Part shown: positions 54,001 through 64,000 of the stretch, in pieces | Position numbering within the stretch: the stretch's first letter is position 1 | How the letters are laid out: every line of letters starts with the position of its first letter | From: Roridomyces roridus | Lineage: Eukaryota; Basidiomycota; Agaricomycetes; Agaricales; Mycenaceae | Length of the DNA stretch: 64,000 bases | Assembly (NCBI GenBank): GCA_029378245.1 | Contig: JARKIF010000035.1 | Location: 1 to 64,000 of the forward strand | Reading direction: 5' to 3' | Notes under the pieces: model-generated | Seen by the model: only the letters and a program-made list of their open reading frames with translations | Database searches by the model: none | What the model was told of the DNA's origin: nothing | Position numbers and translations under genes: made by a program

Positions 54001-54562
54001 ATGAACGCCCATTACACTGGATCACAGTGAGCACTCCATGTTCTATATGCCCGTCATCCTGAAATGATTTGTGAGTGCGCCAGTGTTCGTTGACCCAGGC
54101 AGTGACTCTGCCGACGACGACTCGTTCGAGACCCTAATCGAGGCACGGAACAAAGAAATCCAGAATATCCACGTGAATTGGTTCACCGACCCGGCCTTGA
54201 ACGATGACATGTGGTCCACCAACTGGGATGACTTTGAGCTCATCAAGTTTTGGATCGACCGCACCTCGGACGGACAGCTCAAAATCGACAAACTTTTGAA
54301 GGAGACGTGGGTCGTACCCGGCACCATCGAAATGCTGGCATACATACCCTATTGCCCTGACTCGTATTTTCTGTTTGCCGCCGGAGGGGAGTATTACTTT
54401 TGGGCCGACTTTGTGCTCAAGAAGCATACCAAAAAGTTCGCGTCCCATCAGGAGTTCGTGGACTATACAACCAAGGCTGAACTCTCAGTGAGAGCCTCGA
54501 GATTTCCGGACTTGGTGGTTCCACAAGCTGTGGAAAGCGATTTCATGTGGTTTTTCCGGTAG
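54001..54562 (+). CDS. Small orphan protein, 170 aa
   Basis: Exon 1 (54001-54026) encodes MNAHYTGS. A 49-nt intron (GTGAGC...TTTGTGAG) leads to exon 2 (54076-54562). The protein is acidic and aromatic-rich: DDDSFETLIEARNKEIQNIH, WFTDPALNDDMWSTNWDDFE, LKETWVVPGTIEMLAYIPYC, YYFWADFVLKKHTKKFASHQ, with an end VESDFMWFFR. No signal peptide or known domain. Open frame, fair coding quality and a phase-consistent intron support a real gene. It converges on the glycosyltransferase gene (121 bp between stops). Confidence 0.55.
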
Positions 54563-54683
54563 CCTACTTTTCCGTCAGTTTTGTATGCACTCATTAATAA
54601 TTGAACCTCCAAAATGCGTAAGCCATAAAACCCAAATACCCATTATGCGTGTCTCTAGTAAGTATTACAAGTGCATGAATCGT

Positions 54684-56510
54684 CTAGTGGTCATCAGCAT
54701 TCGGCCGACCCCATTTTACCATCCGCACAGCACCATCCCTCCACGAAGCCACCCTCCGCGCCGCCAGGATACTCATCGTACTTCTATCCGTGCCAACGAA
54801 CCCAGCTCCCGCCGACTGTATCACAGCATCGATCAACACCGGGTACCTTGTAGAGGTCAGACCGTGAATGAGAAACATAAACAGGAAACGCACCAACTCG
54901 TCCCATACAACTCCACCGTATCTCTATGATCCGGGCTCTTCCACCCGTACTCGGCCACCTGGTCCCACCACTTCTTGTCCTTTTCGTCGCTCGTGATGAT
55001 AACGTGGTAAGGCATGAAGCCTTTTCGCTGCCAGACCTCCGTTCGCACTTCCTCGACTCGCCGCGCGATGACGTCGAGCGGGGCAAAACACTCTTCGCGT
55101 GTAAAGTCGCCGCACCAGCCTTGAAAGTCGTCCCGCCGAGCGTGGATGGAAATAAACTAGATGAGGGACTCAATCTGGGCGGATTCAAGTCGAAGGAAAG
55201 CACGTACGTGTGGAGTGGGATCGTGTACTGCAATTCCGAGAGTCTGCCGTACGTATTTGTCGGCGATCTTTTCCAGCCTTTCCGTCCAGAACATATACTG
55301 TCCGACGTATCTCCACGCCGGGCTGTAATCCAAGCCGATCTCAAAAGGCTGTTGGCCCAGAGTTAGTTTGAATGTATCTTGGCGCCGAGTGCCCACCCAC
55401 CTCCTGAGCCGCGACGTAGAAGAGCATGTCCAGACAAAATAAATGCTCGTCGGGCGGCATGGAATGTTTGTGCTGTTCCGAGGATAACGGCGGGACCAGG
55501 TTCGCTTCACGCATCTCGGGAAACGCCAGTGAAGCCAATGCCCAGAAGGTCGAGAACTGATCGTGTTCGAAGTGCGGAATAAGCTGCGTGCCTATTCAGT
55601 CGAGAAAAAGAACACGAAGAATGTAACACACCTTTATCCAATAGGGCGTCTTCGTGTATGATATATCTGTCGAATGTCAGTCACATTGCAGATCAAATGG
55701 TACAGAACACGCACCGAGATTGAGGAAGTGAGTAACGGAAGAATGTCTGGGACCATGCTCGTTGTACTGCACTGATTCCCAAATGTTCCAGCATCCTAGG
55801 TCGTCCATGATATCGCTATTGGTGACCTTGACTTCCCGCCACTCGAGAACAGGCTTGCCAAGACTCTCTCGGAAACGGGTCATGTCGAATACTTCCCCGA
55901 ACAGAAGCGGAGGAGTGCGGTCGGGCAAATGGGTCGACGTGAAGACTGGTAGTATGGGCACGCGATCCGTTATGAGCCCCAGGTAGACGAGATTGATCTG
56001 TCTTCCGTTCAACGAAGGTGCGAGGTTTGACTGGGTGCACGCACGAAGGCTATCACGTCGTTTGCTGTAGTTCTTCAGTTGGTGTATGAAGAGTCGTTAT
56101 AGGGAATGCTTACTCCAGCCAGCAGAGGACCCCCAGGATGTAATGTACTTGGTATCATCCCGGAGATTATCTGCGTCCAATGAGAGACATACACTGCGAT
56201 TAGGAGGAATGCACCTCGGAAAGATTTGGTGGGCGGTCCATTCAGCCACGCCAGTGGCGTCAAGTCCACAGATTCCTTGGAATCGCAACTGGGACATTCG
56301 CAAGTACTGGTTGGGCATGTAGACAAAGATTGTTGCACCGGGCCGGGGAGATTGTCGGAGTGGCCACGGATTGGTGGGCGGTGTGGGGACAAAAAGGCGT
56401 AGGTGAGAATACCGAGGATGAAGCCAAATACGAGCGTCGACGGGAGGCGTTTGCAGATACTTTGCATGTAGTAGGAAGAGAACGTCGCGCGCTTCCTGTC
56501 TTGTCCCATG
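54684..56510 (-). CDS. Type II membrane glycosyltransferase-like protein (O-fucosyltransferase-type fold)
   Basis: Nine exons (56510-56215, 56170-56114, 56064-56045, 55997-55715, 55666-55632, 55591-55401, 55348-55208, 55156-54894, 54846-54684) join to 482 aa, in frame. Near the N-terminus is a single anchor (STLVFGFILGILTYAFL), then a Cys-rich stem (STCPTSTCECPSCDSKE). The lumenal part holds YITSWGSSAGW, NLVYLGLITDRVPILPVFTS, DMTRFRESLGKPVLEWREVK, and a C-terminal donor-site-like motif GAGFVGTDRSTMSILAARRV. The G-F-V-G-T...S pattern near the end is that of GDP-fucose-type O-fucosyltransferases (GT-B). Golgi location is inferred. The fold assignment is by motif only; donor and acceptor are unknown. 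Its last exon is duplicated as a relic at 46.35-46.52 kb. Confidence 0.7.
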
Positions 56511-56948
56511 TCACGTTTATGAATGGTAGACCGAACAATTGTATGTATGTCTTCCGCCCGTGAACACCGCTTCTTTCGGTAAGCCGCACATTCACTCCGT
56601 AAAGCAGCGAACACGACGGTCTGGCGACCCCGAATTCCGCAGCAGCAAAGAATGAGCGTCGCCTTCGCTGCTGCGGAAGGGCACTTCTTTCTCTGAAGTG
56701 CATTCAAAAAAGAGCGCTCTGGACCGGCGCCAAGAACCGGAACAATCAAGAGAGCGACATTTGGGCGATATTGTGGGTCTATCAACGGACCTTGGTATCC
56801 GCTATCCACGAAGAAAGAATGCCCGAGAAAAGTGGAGGAAGGAGAGAGAGCGATTTGTTTACCGCGGCATCAGCCTGCCGATGTTCCGACGCCGACTCCT
56901 CTAGACGGAACAACTGCGGAACAATACTGTTTTGGTTGTGAAACTCTC

Positions 56949-58190
56949 ATGAGCATTCCCCAAGAACTCATCGACGGCATCGTCAACGAGGTTACCGACT
57001 TTTCTTCGCTCAAATCCTGTTCTCTTGCCGCGTCCAACTTTCGCGATACCAGCCAGCGCATCCTCTACCGCCGCATCAAGCTTAAAGGCAAACACCCTGA
57101 CCGGTTCGACGTGTTTGGGCGGGGCAATTATGCGCAGATATGCACTCTGCTCCAGCATTCGTCCCGCCTTGCATCGTTTATTACCCGCCTCGAGATAAAT
57201 CTTCCGCACGGACGAAGCGATGTCCGCAAAGGCAGGGAAAGCATCAAAAATGTCCTGGGCATAGCAGCACTGGCGAATGTACGCTGGTGCCGCGTGGATG
57301 CGGCTGCCTTTGGCATTGGCGGCAGCATCTCCGAAGAGTTGCTCTCGGATTATTTTTCTATCCTTGTCTCCTTTCTGAATCGGCAGCCCCTGCACGAACT
57401 GGAACTACTCGGCATTCGATCCATTCCTATGCCTTTGTTTTTACAATTCCTGGCAGCCGCTCCCGTGTTCACCCTCTTTCACGACATGGACCTTCTGCAG
57501 AGCAATCTCGGAATCTGTAGTCCCCCAGATAGCCACACCTCCACCCTGGAGTGTCTCACTCTCGGTCCCGTGACATGCTCTAATGTGTGCGAGCTTTTGT
57601 TTCGACCAGAGCTCAGCGCATACACCGCCAAGTTGCGCTCTCCGGCAATCTCGCTTGATTCTAAACTTGCGCACCGATTCATTTCCTATGTGGCCAGCAG
57701 GTTACATCACATAACCTTTTGATACCCTTCGCCCAGCTCCATCACTCTGCCACCCATCCCTGGGCTCCGTTCTGTAGAATTCGACATCAACGGCTATCTT
57801 ATGCCCTCCGAGTGGCTTTGCCAGTCCATACCCGATCTTTTGGGCCCAGGACTGACAACGGTCATATTCACGTTCAAATCCGTGCACCGGTATTCCAACC
57901 CGTTCGGCCGCCAAACCGAAATGATTTGCCGAATTGACGACGTGCTGGAGGGACACGCCGTGGATATAAAGTGGAGACTCGCGTCTCACGGATCCACTCG
58001 GAGATATTATCTTTTGGAGTGGATTGCGGGAGTCAAGGAGGGAATGCCAAAAGCACACGCGCGGGGTCGCCTTGTTATCGAGATTTTTGACGAGGCGAGC
58101 TTACAAGCCTTGGATATGGTCAAAGGGATGAATCAGGTATATCGGGGGCCGATCTTTCTCATCTTTGGCCTGTTTCATTTCATGCGTTAG
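56949..58190 (+). pseudogene. F-box-like protein gene with an in-frame stop
   Basis: ATG at 56949. The F-box-like start is SIPQELIDGIVNEVTDFSSL KSCSLAASNFRDTSQRILY. The frame is open to TGA at 57720-57722 (after LHHITF). The same frame then continues for 155 codons to TAG at 58190 with matching style (YPSPSSITLPPIPGLRSVEF ... LVIEIFDEASLQALDMVKGM). Full length would be 413 aa. No intron is needed or seen at the stop. So either a single nonsense change truncates it (257 aa product) or there is a sequence error. The adaptor role in SCF ubiquitin ligases is known for the family; substrate unknown. Confidence 0.7.
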
Positions 58191-58582
58191 TCGTCAAGTA
58201 GTCGTTCGTAAAATGCAGTAAAGCTGGAATAATCTTCAAATGTTTGTTATTTGGGACTGATTTTGGGAGAGTTGGACGGATCACGCCTCGCCCCTCGCTC
58301 ACGTTGTAATACACCTCACCATCGGTCTAACTCGTTTTCCCAAATTCTGCCTTCCCCGTTTGGTATGAACCATCCGAACTTGGAGGTTCAACTCCCCAAA
58401 TCCGCGGCCCCTCGGAAGTAGTTCTTTAGACTGCGAAGTAGGTGCCAGATAAGAGAGAAAGAATGGGTTTCTCCACGGAGCGATTCGTACAGCTGCTGGT
58501 AGGGACTTCGAAATGGCGCCACGCAGAGTCTAGATAAATGGCTTGTCTGGCACAGCTTCCCCTCATTCCCAAGTGTACTACC
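58191..58582. other. Intergenic, nothing supported
   Basis: No gene or repeat recognised. Confidence 0.45.
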
Positions 58583-58693
58583 ATGGCCGACGAAAATTCA
58601 TTTCAAGCAAGACACCCAGAGTTGTACATGGAAGACGCCAACATCGACCGCCACACCTGTCGGCGTGTCGTCCCCATGGAAGTCTTATCCTTT
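58583..58693 (+). pseudogene. 5' relic of the sulfotransferase-like gene
   Basis: MADENSFQARHPELYMEDAN IDRHTCRRVVPMEVLSF matches the first exon of the gene at 53436 (MADGTSLRARHPDLYLKDAN...). It breaks off just before the P-loop glycines. Nothing of exon 2 follows. Confidence 0.8.
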
Positions 58694-58699
58694 GTCGGA

Positions 58700-58850
58700 A
58701 AATGTTGATCTGTATCATAAGTAATTATAAATCGATTATAATCAATTATAGAGCAAATTTTGCATAATCCAAAAGGGGTACTATAATTGATGTATAATCA
58801 AGGGGAATTTTGGATAATTGATTGATAATAGAGGGGGGGTCCCTTGTAAT
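58700..58850. repeat. A/T-rich palindromic stretch
   Basis: TTATAATCAATTATA-type units and their complements recur several times (58,722-58,835). May form hairpins; no ORF. Confidence 0.5.
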
Positions 58851-58917
58851 AGAGATACCCCGCCTCTGAGGTGCTAGACCTTCGAGGCCTCATGCTCGCT
58901 GTGTCACCATACCCTCT

Positions 58918-59193
58918 TTGCCGCAACTCCCGCCCGTCGTGACACCTCAAAGGACATCAAAAAGCCTCGTCGTACCGCTTGGGCCACAGCCCAAATCGCG
59001 CAAACCACCGGCAAGGAGGCTTGAAGGTTGGGACCTTGGGAGGGAAGCGAGGTGCTCGATGCGAGCCGACATGGAGTCGGACGCAATCCACAACGCCGAC
59101 TTGGAGTCAGCGATAGAAGTGAAAGAGGAAAGAGGAAGTGACGAGGAGGAAACTCGACCAAGCACGTCACGCATCACTACGCCTCCGTCCTGA
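58918..59193 (+). other. Weak ORF, acidic C-terminus
   Basis: An open frame with KSRKPPARRLEGWDLGREA then DLESAIEVKEERGSDEEETR and a stop. No ATG near its start and no known motif; the opposite strand is also open. It could be a 3' exon. Confidence 0.25.
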
Positions 59194-59361
59194 AAAGGAT
59201 ATTTCGAAGAAGTATCCATTTTCGAGTAGCGTATTTACGATTTACAAGTGGCGTATGTATTTATTTTTTTCGGGTAGCGTATTTACACGGGAGTACAGTA
59301 TTTTATATGAATGTACAGGTAGAGTTGAATTTCCCAAGACCGTACGATACCAAGAAAAAAG

Positions 59362-59907
59362 CTAAGATTTGTGCACCAAGTCGTAAACGCACCGTTCATC
59401 CGGTGGTTGTGGAGGATCAAGGGGTTCCATCGACACTTGGTCCCCTGCAATATTCTTCATCAACGCCTTCACCCTGGTCAGACCAGCCAAAGAACGAAAC
59501 GACACAAATTCTTGGTGGTTTACACCACAGTCGCATTTACCGCGTTTTCGTTCCGCACCATCCCAGAACAGGGATAAGTGCATCAAACGCTCTGTGAAAC
59601 CACAGTAAATGGGCGCGTCAGCTTCAAAGAAAAGTGGTACTCGCCGTAAAGACACCTCAAAGTGGCCGATCCAAATGTGCACGTATTCCACCCCGTCGCA
59701 CCTCCCATACTCCTCGATTCGCGTCTCCAGTCGGTTAGTGTGCCCAAGCTTGATATCCAGCGTTTTGAGGAAGTCGGCTTCAAGCATGACGTTGTCGTGA
59801 AAAAACGCCCGCAAATCAGCACGATGTACGCGCACGACCACGTACAAGGACCCACGCCCTTCGCGGACGTATGGAGTTACCGCCCGTTCCACGAGGCAAG
59901 CGTGCAT
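59362..59907 (-). CDS. Hypothetical protein, 181 aa or longer
   Basis: ATG at 59907. The sequence reads MHACLVERAVTPYVREGRGS, LYVVVRVHRADLRAFFHDNV, RIEEYGRCDGVEYVHIWIGH FEVSLRRVPLFFEADAPIYC, HLSLFWDGAERKRGKCDCGV. It looks protein-like, with regular hydrophobic spacing, but I recognise no family. An upstream exon is possible because similar codon use continues past the ATG. 3' end TAG at 59362. Confidence 0.4.
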   Translation of the reverse strand: MHACLVERAVTPYVREGRGSLYVVVRVHRADLRAFFHDNVMLEADFLKTLDIKLGHTNRLETRIEEYGRCDGVEYVHIWIGHFEVSLRRVPLFFEADAPIYCGFTERLMHLSLFWDGAERKRGKCDCGVNHQEFVSFRSLAGLTRVKALMKNIAGDQVSMEPLDPPQPPDERCVYDLVHKS

Positions 59908-59916
59908 TGCATTCAA

Positions 59917-60527
59917 GCAGTAATCCTGCGTGTACCTTCGACAAATTAGCGAGTCTTTGACTCAGAAAGAAGTAACATACGAGCCAGACATAGCGTTTCG
60001 GACGATGACAAGGAAAGGCAGCGCTGATAAGGCGGAAGTAACCTCCCAAACCCGATGGGGGGCGCGATGGTGGTGAGCGGCGGCAAGAAGCGCTCCAACG
60101 TTCTTTCAGACCCTTGGGTCGATGCCCAGACCGAGCAAGTCTGGCAGGAATGGAAGATTGGTGCAGAGCGCCGGTGCAGAGCGGAGGTAGCCTCCCCAGA
60201 CCTGTCAAGTCTGGTTGGATGGAAGCGGTGGTGGTGAGCGCCCAAGATGTTGCTTTGAGACCTGGAAGTCGTCACCCAGACCTGTAGTGCTGCTGGATGG
60301 AAGAGTTGGTGGAGAGAGCAATGGTGGTGAATGCCAGGTCACTGTACGCTGGTGTTTGTCAGTGGCAGCGACCTCCAATCACAATCACTTTGCTTTCTGC
60401 ATCCACCACATCCACCATCATATCCACACAAACGAAATCGCATATACGTCGGACGCGGGCTTCAGTGGAGGATGGGCCCAGGGCCAAGATTGAGCGCGTT
60501 CCGATCGAAAGGAAAGGTCGATCGGCT
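59917..60527. other. Gene-poor stretch with GATGGTGGTGAGCG-like short repeats
   Basis: Units such as GATGGAAG...GGTGGTGAG recur at about 60,060, 60,220 and 60,315. No gene supported. Confidence 0.4.
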
Positions 60528-60840
60528 CGGTTTGGATAGAAACGCAAAGGTGCGTCCATTTCTCGTTATTATCCTGGCGGAATTGAAAGCAGTGGATACT
60601 GGGATGTCCCGATATCGTGCCCACAAGTCCCCCTTCACTCTCGCCGTCTCCGCCGCCGTCCATCCCATACATTGCAATTCCGCCCCGGTTTCGATCCAAA
60701 GCCAAGGTGCGTCATTTCTCGTGCTTCATCCTCGCCGAATCGAAAGCAGCAGATAATCGGATGTTCGGACATCGTGCCGGCAACTCCTGCTTCGCTCTCG
60801 CCGTTCTCCGCCGTCGTCCATCCAATTGCAATTCCGCCCC
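60528..60840. repeat. Tandem duplication, ~157-bp unit, two copies
   Basis: 60528-60685 and 60686-60840 align end to end: CGGTTTSGAT start, AAGGTGCGTC...TTTCTCGT, GAAAGCAG, CTCTCGCCGT, GCAATTCCGCCCC end. Divergence is moderate, so the duplication is not recent. Open frames on both strands within it may be accidental. Confidence 0.75.
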
Positions 60841-61299
60841 GACGAATTCCCCTGCATGTTCGCAACAATGCCCGACCTCCGCGCCGCCGAAAGCTCCTCT
60901 CCCTTTCAAATCCAATGCATAAAACCGCTCTGTCCGCGGCTTTGAACGCCGACAAGGCGGTTCAATTCCCTCCGCCTCCATTATTCCCATACCACACGAC
61001 GACGGTGACCATCGGTCCTCCAGTGTCCGGGAGACATGTAGCATGTATACTCGATAAATGGTCTCCGCACGCGCGGCTGTAGCCTCAGCCACGATCGAGT
61101 TTTAGGTCTTTTCGTGTTTTTTGAGGAGGAGCGCATCCAGGATCAATTTGGCCCGATTTGGAAGTACCCTTCCCATGCGTCTTTTTGGCAGGCAGAGTGA
61201 AATGTTTTCTAGTGCACTACAGTGACCGTTTCTACCGGAAAGGTAAAACATTCTTGCGGACCAGATTGTGCCTCTCCAGCCAGGTCCTCTGGTTCGAGC

Positions 61300-61948
61300 T
61301 CAAAAAAAAAAACTATCCACATGGTCAGGACTGGTATCGGGATCTGATGCAGAGCAGACTCCATCGGTCATCACAGACGACGCTGCCAAGTGTTCCCAGT
61401 TCAGTAGTCCAGGACAATCGAGCGGGTGAATATTCGCGCGACGATAGACGAGAATTCGGCCGGCATGGCGAGTGATGTCACAGACACCATCCGCCTGCTG
61501 GTAGTGGTGGGAGTCGCAAGAGAAAAACACAAAATCGCTCGTGTGCCAGCCGCGAGGAAGCGGATATTCGGCGAAATTGAAACACTGCTCGTCTGTGACA
61601 CAATATCGCAATTGGATGGGTTCTTGGCCGGGTCGCTCGTAAATGACGACTCTGGCATGGAAGTCTTGCTGCATGTCAGTACTCGAGTGCACAGGGCATT
61701 GAGATCAACTTACGATGATGATCCGACAGCGTCTTCCCCAGCGCAGTAATGGTCTGCAGTTCTTCAAGGCGACGCTCTACGTTACGGTGCAGAACTTGTG
61801 TAGCGACGTCCCCATAGATGTGGATGTGATTTCCGTCATAATTCGCCCCCGTGAAGCGAGGCCGCAGGTTGGGAAGTGGAATGTCTTCATGGTGCACTCT
61901 TCCCGCCCAGAGTAGAGAGTCTAAGCAACGATACTTAGCCAGTGCCAA
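61300..61948 (-). CDS. Putative spliced gene, unrecognised
   Basis: Two protein-like blocks are on the minus strand: HEDIPLPNLRPRFTGANYDG NHIHIYGDVATQVL (61,885-61,800) and QQDFHARVVIYERPGQEPIQ LRYCVTDEQCFNFAEYPLPR GW (61,670-61,545), the latter followed by RGWHTSDFVFFSCDSHHYQQ. A GTAAGT donor (~61,707) and an ATGCAG acceptor (~61,671) lie between them but do not phase as I read them. A further upstream block (YRHIVFLPGGGTETPR, near 61,980-62,030) may be the first exon. A real gene is likely, its structure is not established, and no family is recognised. Confidence 0.35.
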
Positions 61949-62086
61949 ATCTCGAGAGAAAACACTTTACCTAGGCGTTTCTGTGCCTCCGCCGGGAAGG
62001 AAGACGATGTGTCTGTACGCGCCAAGGTTACAGCCAGATTCGGCCTCGTACGGCGTATGTAGAGTAGTTATAATGCATGTATTTAT

Positions 62087-64000
62087 TCATTCCGTAGTAA
62101 TATCATCGCTGGAAAGACGCATAGGAAGAACGGCCGCCCGCCCGAAGTTTTCGTAAAAGCTCTGCGTGTAGTACTGCGCAACGGCAGTTTCCAGCTGCTC
62201 CTGCTCCAGTGCAGACCACTGCTCGTCCGGCTTCCCCAAGCAAGCCGCGTCAAGAAAGTTGGGCCGTCGCGTACGCGTTCTCCAATCGAGCATCAACTTG
62301 CCCACGCGGATAAAGTAGCGTAGATGGTCGTCGGGAGAGGCAGAAGCAAACCCCCGGGTTGCTAATTCAAGGGGCACCGACTCCAGTTGTCCGCCTGGGA
62401 AGCACATGCGGACGTCCTCCAAACGATCTAGGCTTGACGCGCGTCTGTCGATGGATGCCAGCTCAAAGCGGAAGTTTATCTCGGCGACCTGCCAGATGGT
62501 CCGGCGGAAATCCTTTACAGTGTAGTGGGGAATAGAACCCGGGGGCACCGGCAGCTGGGCAAGCGCATTTTGATCGAGAAGACCACCTGCAATGAGGGGC
62601 TCCAGTACGACCGCGAGGCTTCTACTACGCTTGCCCGTGCGTGACTTGGCGTGGCCACGGGACTTGACCAATCCCTCGAGAATGTCACGCCAGTCTTGAT
62701 TCGAGAGCGGCGCCATCTTGTCGACACTGATCAAATAGAGAATCGCGTCCTGGACAACGCGCCAATGGTGCAGAAATTTGGCGCGCCGCTGGGGATTCTC
62801 AGCCGATGCGAAGAGAGCTGGTTCAGGCAGGGTGAAAGGCGTTACGGAAGGTGGTCCCCCGGTCTTGTTGACGGAGCCCAGAGCAGCGCTCCACACAGGG
62901 ATGTAATCCGGCATCTCCGGGGACTCGAGTTGGAGGTAGGGATCGTGGTCGACCTTTTTTGGGCCCTTGGAGCTGCCTTTCTTGCTCTTGTTACCGCCGT
63001 CCTGAGCCAGAGCGTCTAAAGTATGGTCAGTATGGCTCGGTAGATGGTATGGCTCGGGCTTACATGGTGCGTAGCGTTGCGAGGTGGTCGGTGACCGGAC
63101 AGGAGCACTGGGAGGAGGATGGGAGGGCTGCTTTGAAGAAGAAGCGGCAGTCGACGCAACCGAGAATGACGCTGCCGGCGATTCGAAAGAGGCAAAAATG
63201 TCACGATAGTAGGAGGTCCGCCGAAGCAAAGTGTGCATTGCAATCATTTTTTCGCTGGTGCTGTTGCCGGTATATATCGGATCGAGGTGGTCGGTGTCAG
63301 CCTGTACACTGCCCTGCAGTATTGAGATCGGGGCTGAGGTCGTTGACACCATCGATAGAATATTCTCGTTGGCAAAGACATGGAGCGGGCGCACCAGCCA
63401 AAATGGTAATTTGGCACGGAAGAGCTCCGAGGCGATGGTGACGTCCGCAGTGAACCCCCCCATACACTCCTCAACGACGCTGACGTTCTTGTACTCGTTG
63501 TTAACATCGACCAAATCGATTCTCGGTTTGTATATCTCGACAAAGTCGAGGAATGCGGTAAGCTCGAGAAAGTACCGCTGTACAGCGGTGAGTGTGACCA
63601 CCATTTTGTCGAAAGTCAAGGCGAGGCTTTCAAGCCGGGTCAGGCCATACTCGAGGCCCATATTGAGTGCGATGAGTAGAGCGTAAGGGGATTGATTGGG
63701 AGGAAGTGATTTAAGATATCGGACCACCCTGTCTAGTAGGGCTAGCGCAAGGTCGCGTATCTTGACGAAGTGGTGGAAGCGAAGACGCCCCAGCCCTCTG
63801 GTGATAGACGACAAACATTCGTGATCGTCCAGTGTGGGGGTGTACCACATGATGGCGAGGTGGGGGTGGCTCTCCCGCCGAGGCATTACAGCCAAATGGT
63901 AGAAAGAACGGCTGAGCTGCTGGGGCCAGAGCGTGGGGTCGTCCTTGCCGAACCGCGAGTCACGGTGGAAGTAGACGGCGTGGGTTTTGGAAATGTCCGG
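62087..64000 (-). CDS. Long conserved-looking protein of unknown function, 5' end outside window
   Basis: Two exons in the window, 64000-63064 and 63015-62087, joined over a 48-nt intron (GTAAGC...ACTTTAG) in phase; at least 622 aa. The frame is open to the window edge (DISKTHAVYFHRDSRFGKDD PTLWPQQL). The first half is helical: FHHFVKIRDLALALLDRVVR, YALLIALNMGLEYGLTRLES, FFLELTAFLDFVEIYKPRID-like, then DVTIASELFRAKLPFWLVRP. A Ser/Pro-rich, basic linker (GGNKSKKGSSKGPKKVDHDP) follows. The second half has WRVVQDAILYLISVDKMAPL and YTVKDFRRTIWQVAEINFRF, ending AAVLPMRLSSDDITTE. I do not recognise a domain. The length and uniform quality suggest a real gene; a repeated, element-borne ORF is possible. 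Confidence 0.65.
   Translation of the reverse strand, partial: PDISKTHAVYFHRDSRFGKDDPTLWPQQLSRSFYHLAVMPRRESHPHLAIMWYTPTLDDHECLSSITRGLGRLRFHHFVKIRDLALALLDRVVRYLKSLPPNQSPYALLIALNMGLEYGLTRLESLALTFDKMVVTLTAVQRYFLELTAFLDFVEIYKPRIDLVDVNNEYKNVSVVEECMGGFTADVTIASELFRAKLPFWLVRPLHVFANENILSMVSTTSAPISILQGSVQADTDHLDPIYTGNSTSEKMIAMHTLLRRTSYYRDIFASFESPAASFSVASTAASSSKQPSHPPPSAPVRSPTTSQRYAPCKPEPYHLPSHTDHTLDALAQDGGNKSKKGSSKGPKKVDHDPYLQLESPEMPDYIPVWSAALGSVNKTGGPPSVTPFTLPEPALFASAENPQRRAKFLHHWRVVQDAILYLISVDKMAPLSNQDWRDILEGLVKSRGHAKSRTGKRSRSLAVVLEPLIAGGLLDQNALAQLPVPPGSIPHYTVKDFRRTIWQVAEINFRFELASIDRRASSLDRLEDVRMCFPGGQLESVPLELATRGFASASPDDHLRYFIRVGKLMLDWRTRTRRPNFLDAACLGKPDEQWSALEQEQLETAVAQYYTQSFYENFGRAAVLPMRLSSDDITTE

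Overview
The window is nuclear DNA of a basidiomycete, most likely an Agaricomycete. Genes carry many short introns (about 47 to 60 nt, GT...AG) and both strands are used. The repertoire (F-box proteins with variable C-termini, a CxC2/KDZ transposase element carrying a TET/JBP dioxygenase gene, a Helitron, unrecognised small paralogue families) is what is known from mushroom genomes. The species cannot be named from the sequence.

Layout. 0-1.2 kb holds conserved genes: the 5' part of a polyprenyl diphosphate synthase (COQ1) and a roadblock/LC7 protein like LAMTOR2. 1.2-6.3 kb holds three copies of an unrecognised helical gene family, here called family A; copy A2 is cut by a 2,025-bp element with terminal inverted repeats (TIRs). 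6.3-14.4 kb is repeat-rich, with two MITEs, sub-repeat arrays and gene relics. 14.4-20.3 kb mixes family A and a second small family, B, with an intact F-box gene. 20.4-24.4 kb is one large disordered, conserved-looking protein. 25.9-27.9 kb has two more family A copies. 28.4-38.0 kb is a complete KDZ transposon (transposase, TET/JBP and an R/G-rich protein) with long TIRs; the left TIR is split by a 580-bp MITE. The whole element lies in intron 1 of a gene whose later exons encode TPR repeats. 40.6-42.7 kb is a membrane-linked protein kinase. 42.9-46.1 kb has two more family A copies, each beside family B sequence. 47.0-52.5 kb is an intact Helitron Rep-helicase gene. 52.5-58.7 kb has a P-loop sulfotransferase-like gene, a small orphan, a type II membrane glycosyltransferase, an F-box gene with an in-frame stop, and relics of two of these genes. 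59-64 kb has poorly recognised ORFs and a long conserved-looking protein running off the right edge.

Main results. (1) An apparently coding-complete KDZ/TET-JBP transposon with matched TIRs, a nested MITE and an intronic insertion site. (2) Two unnamed gene families, A (8 copies) and B (4 copies plus fragments), that sit next to each other repeatedly, in states from intact to pseudogene. (3) An element whose removal at a 3-bp target duplication restores family A copy A2 exactly. Exon boundaries were set by eye from GT/AG sites, phase and paralogue comparison; no database search was run.
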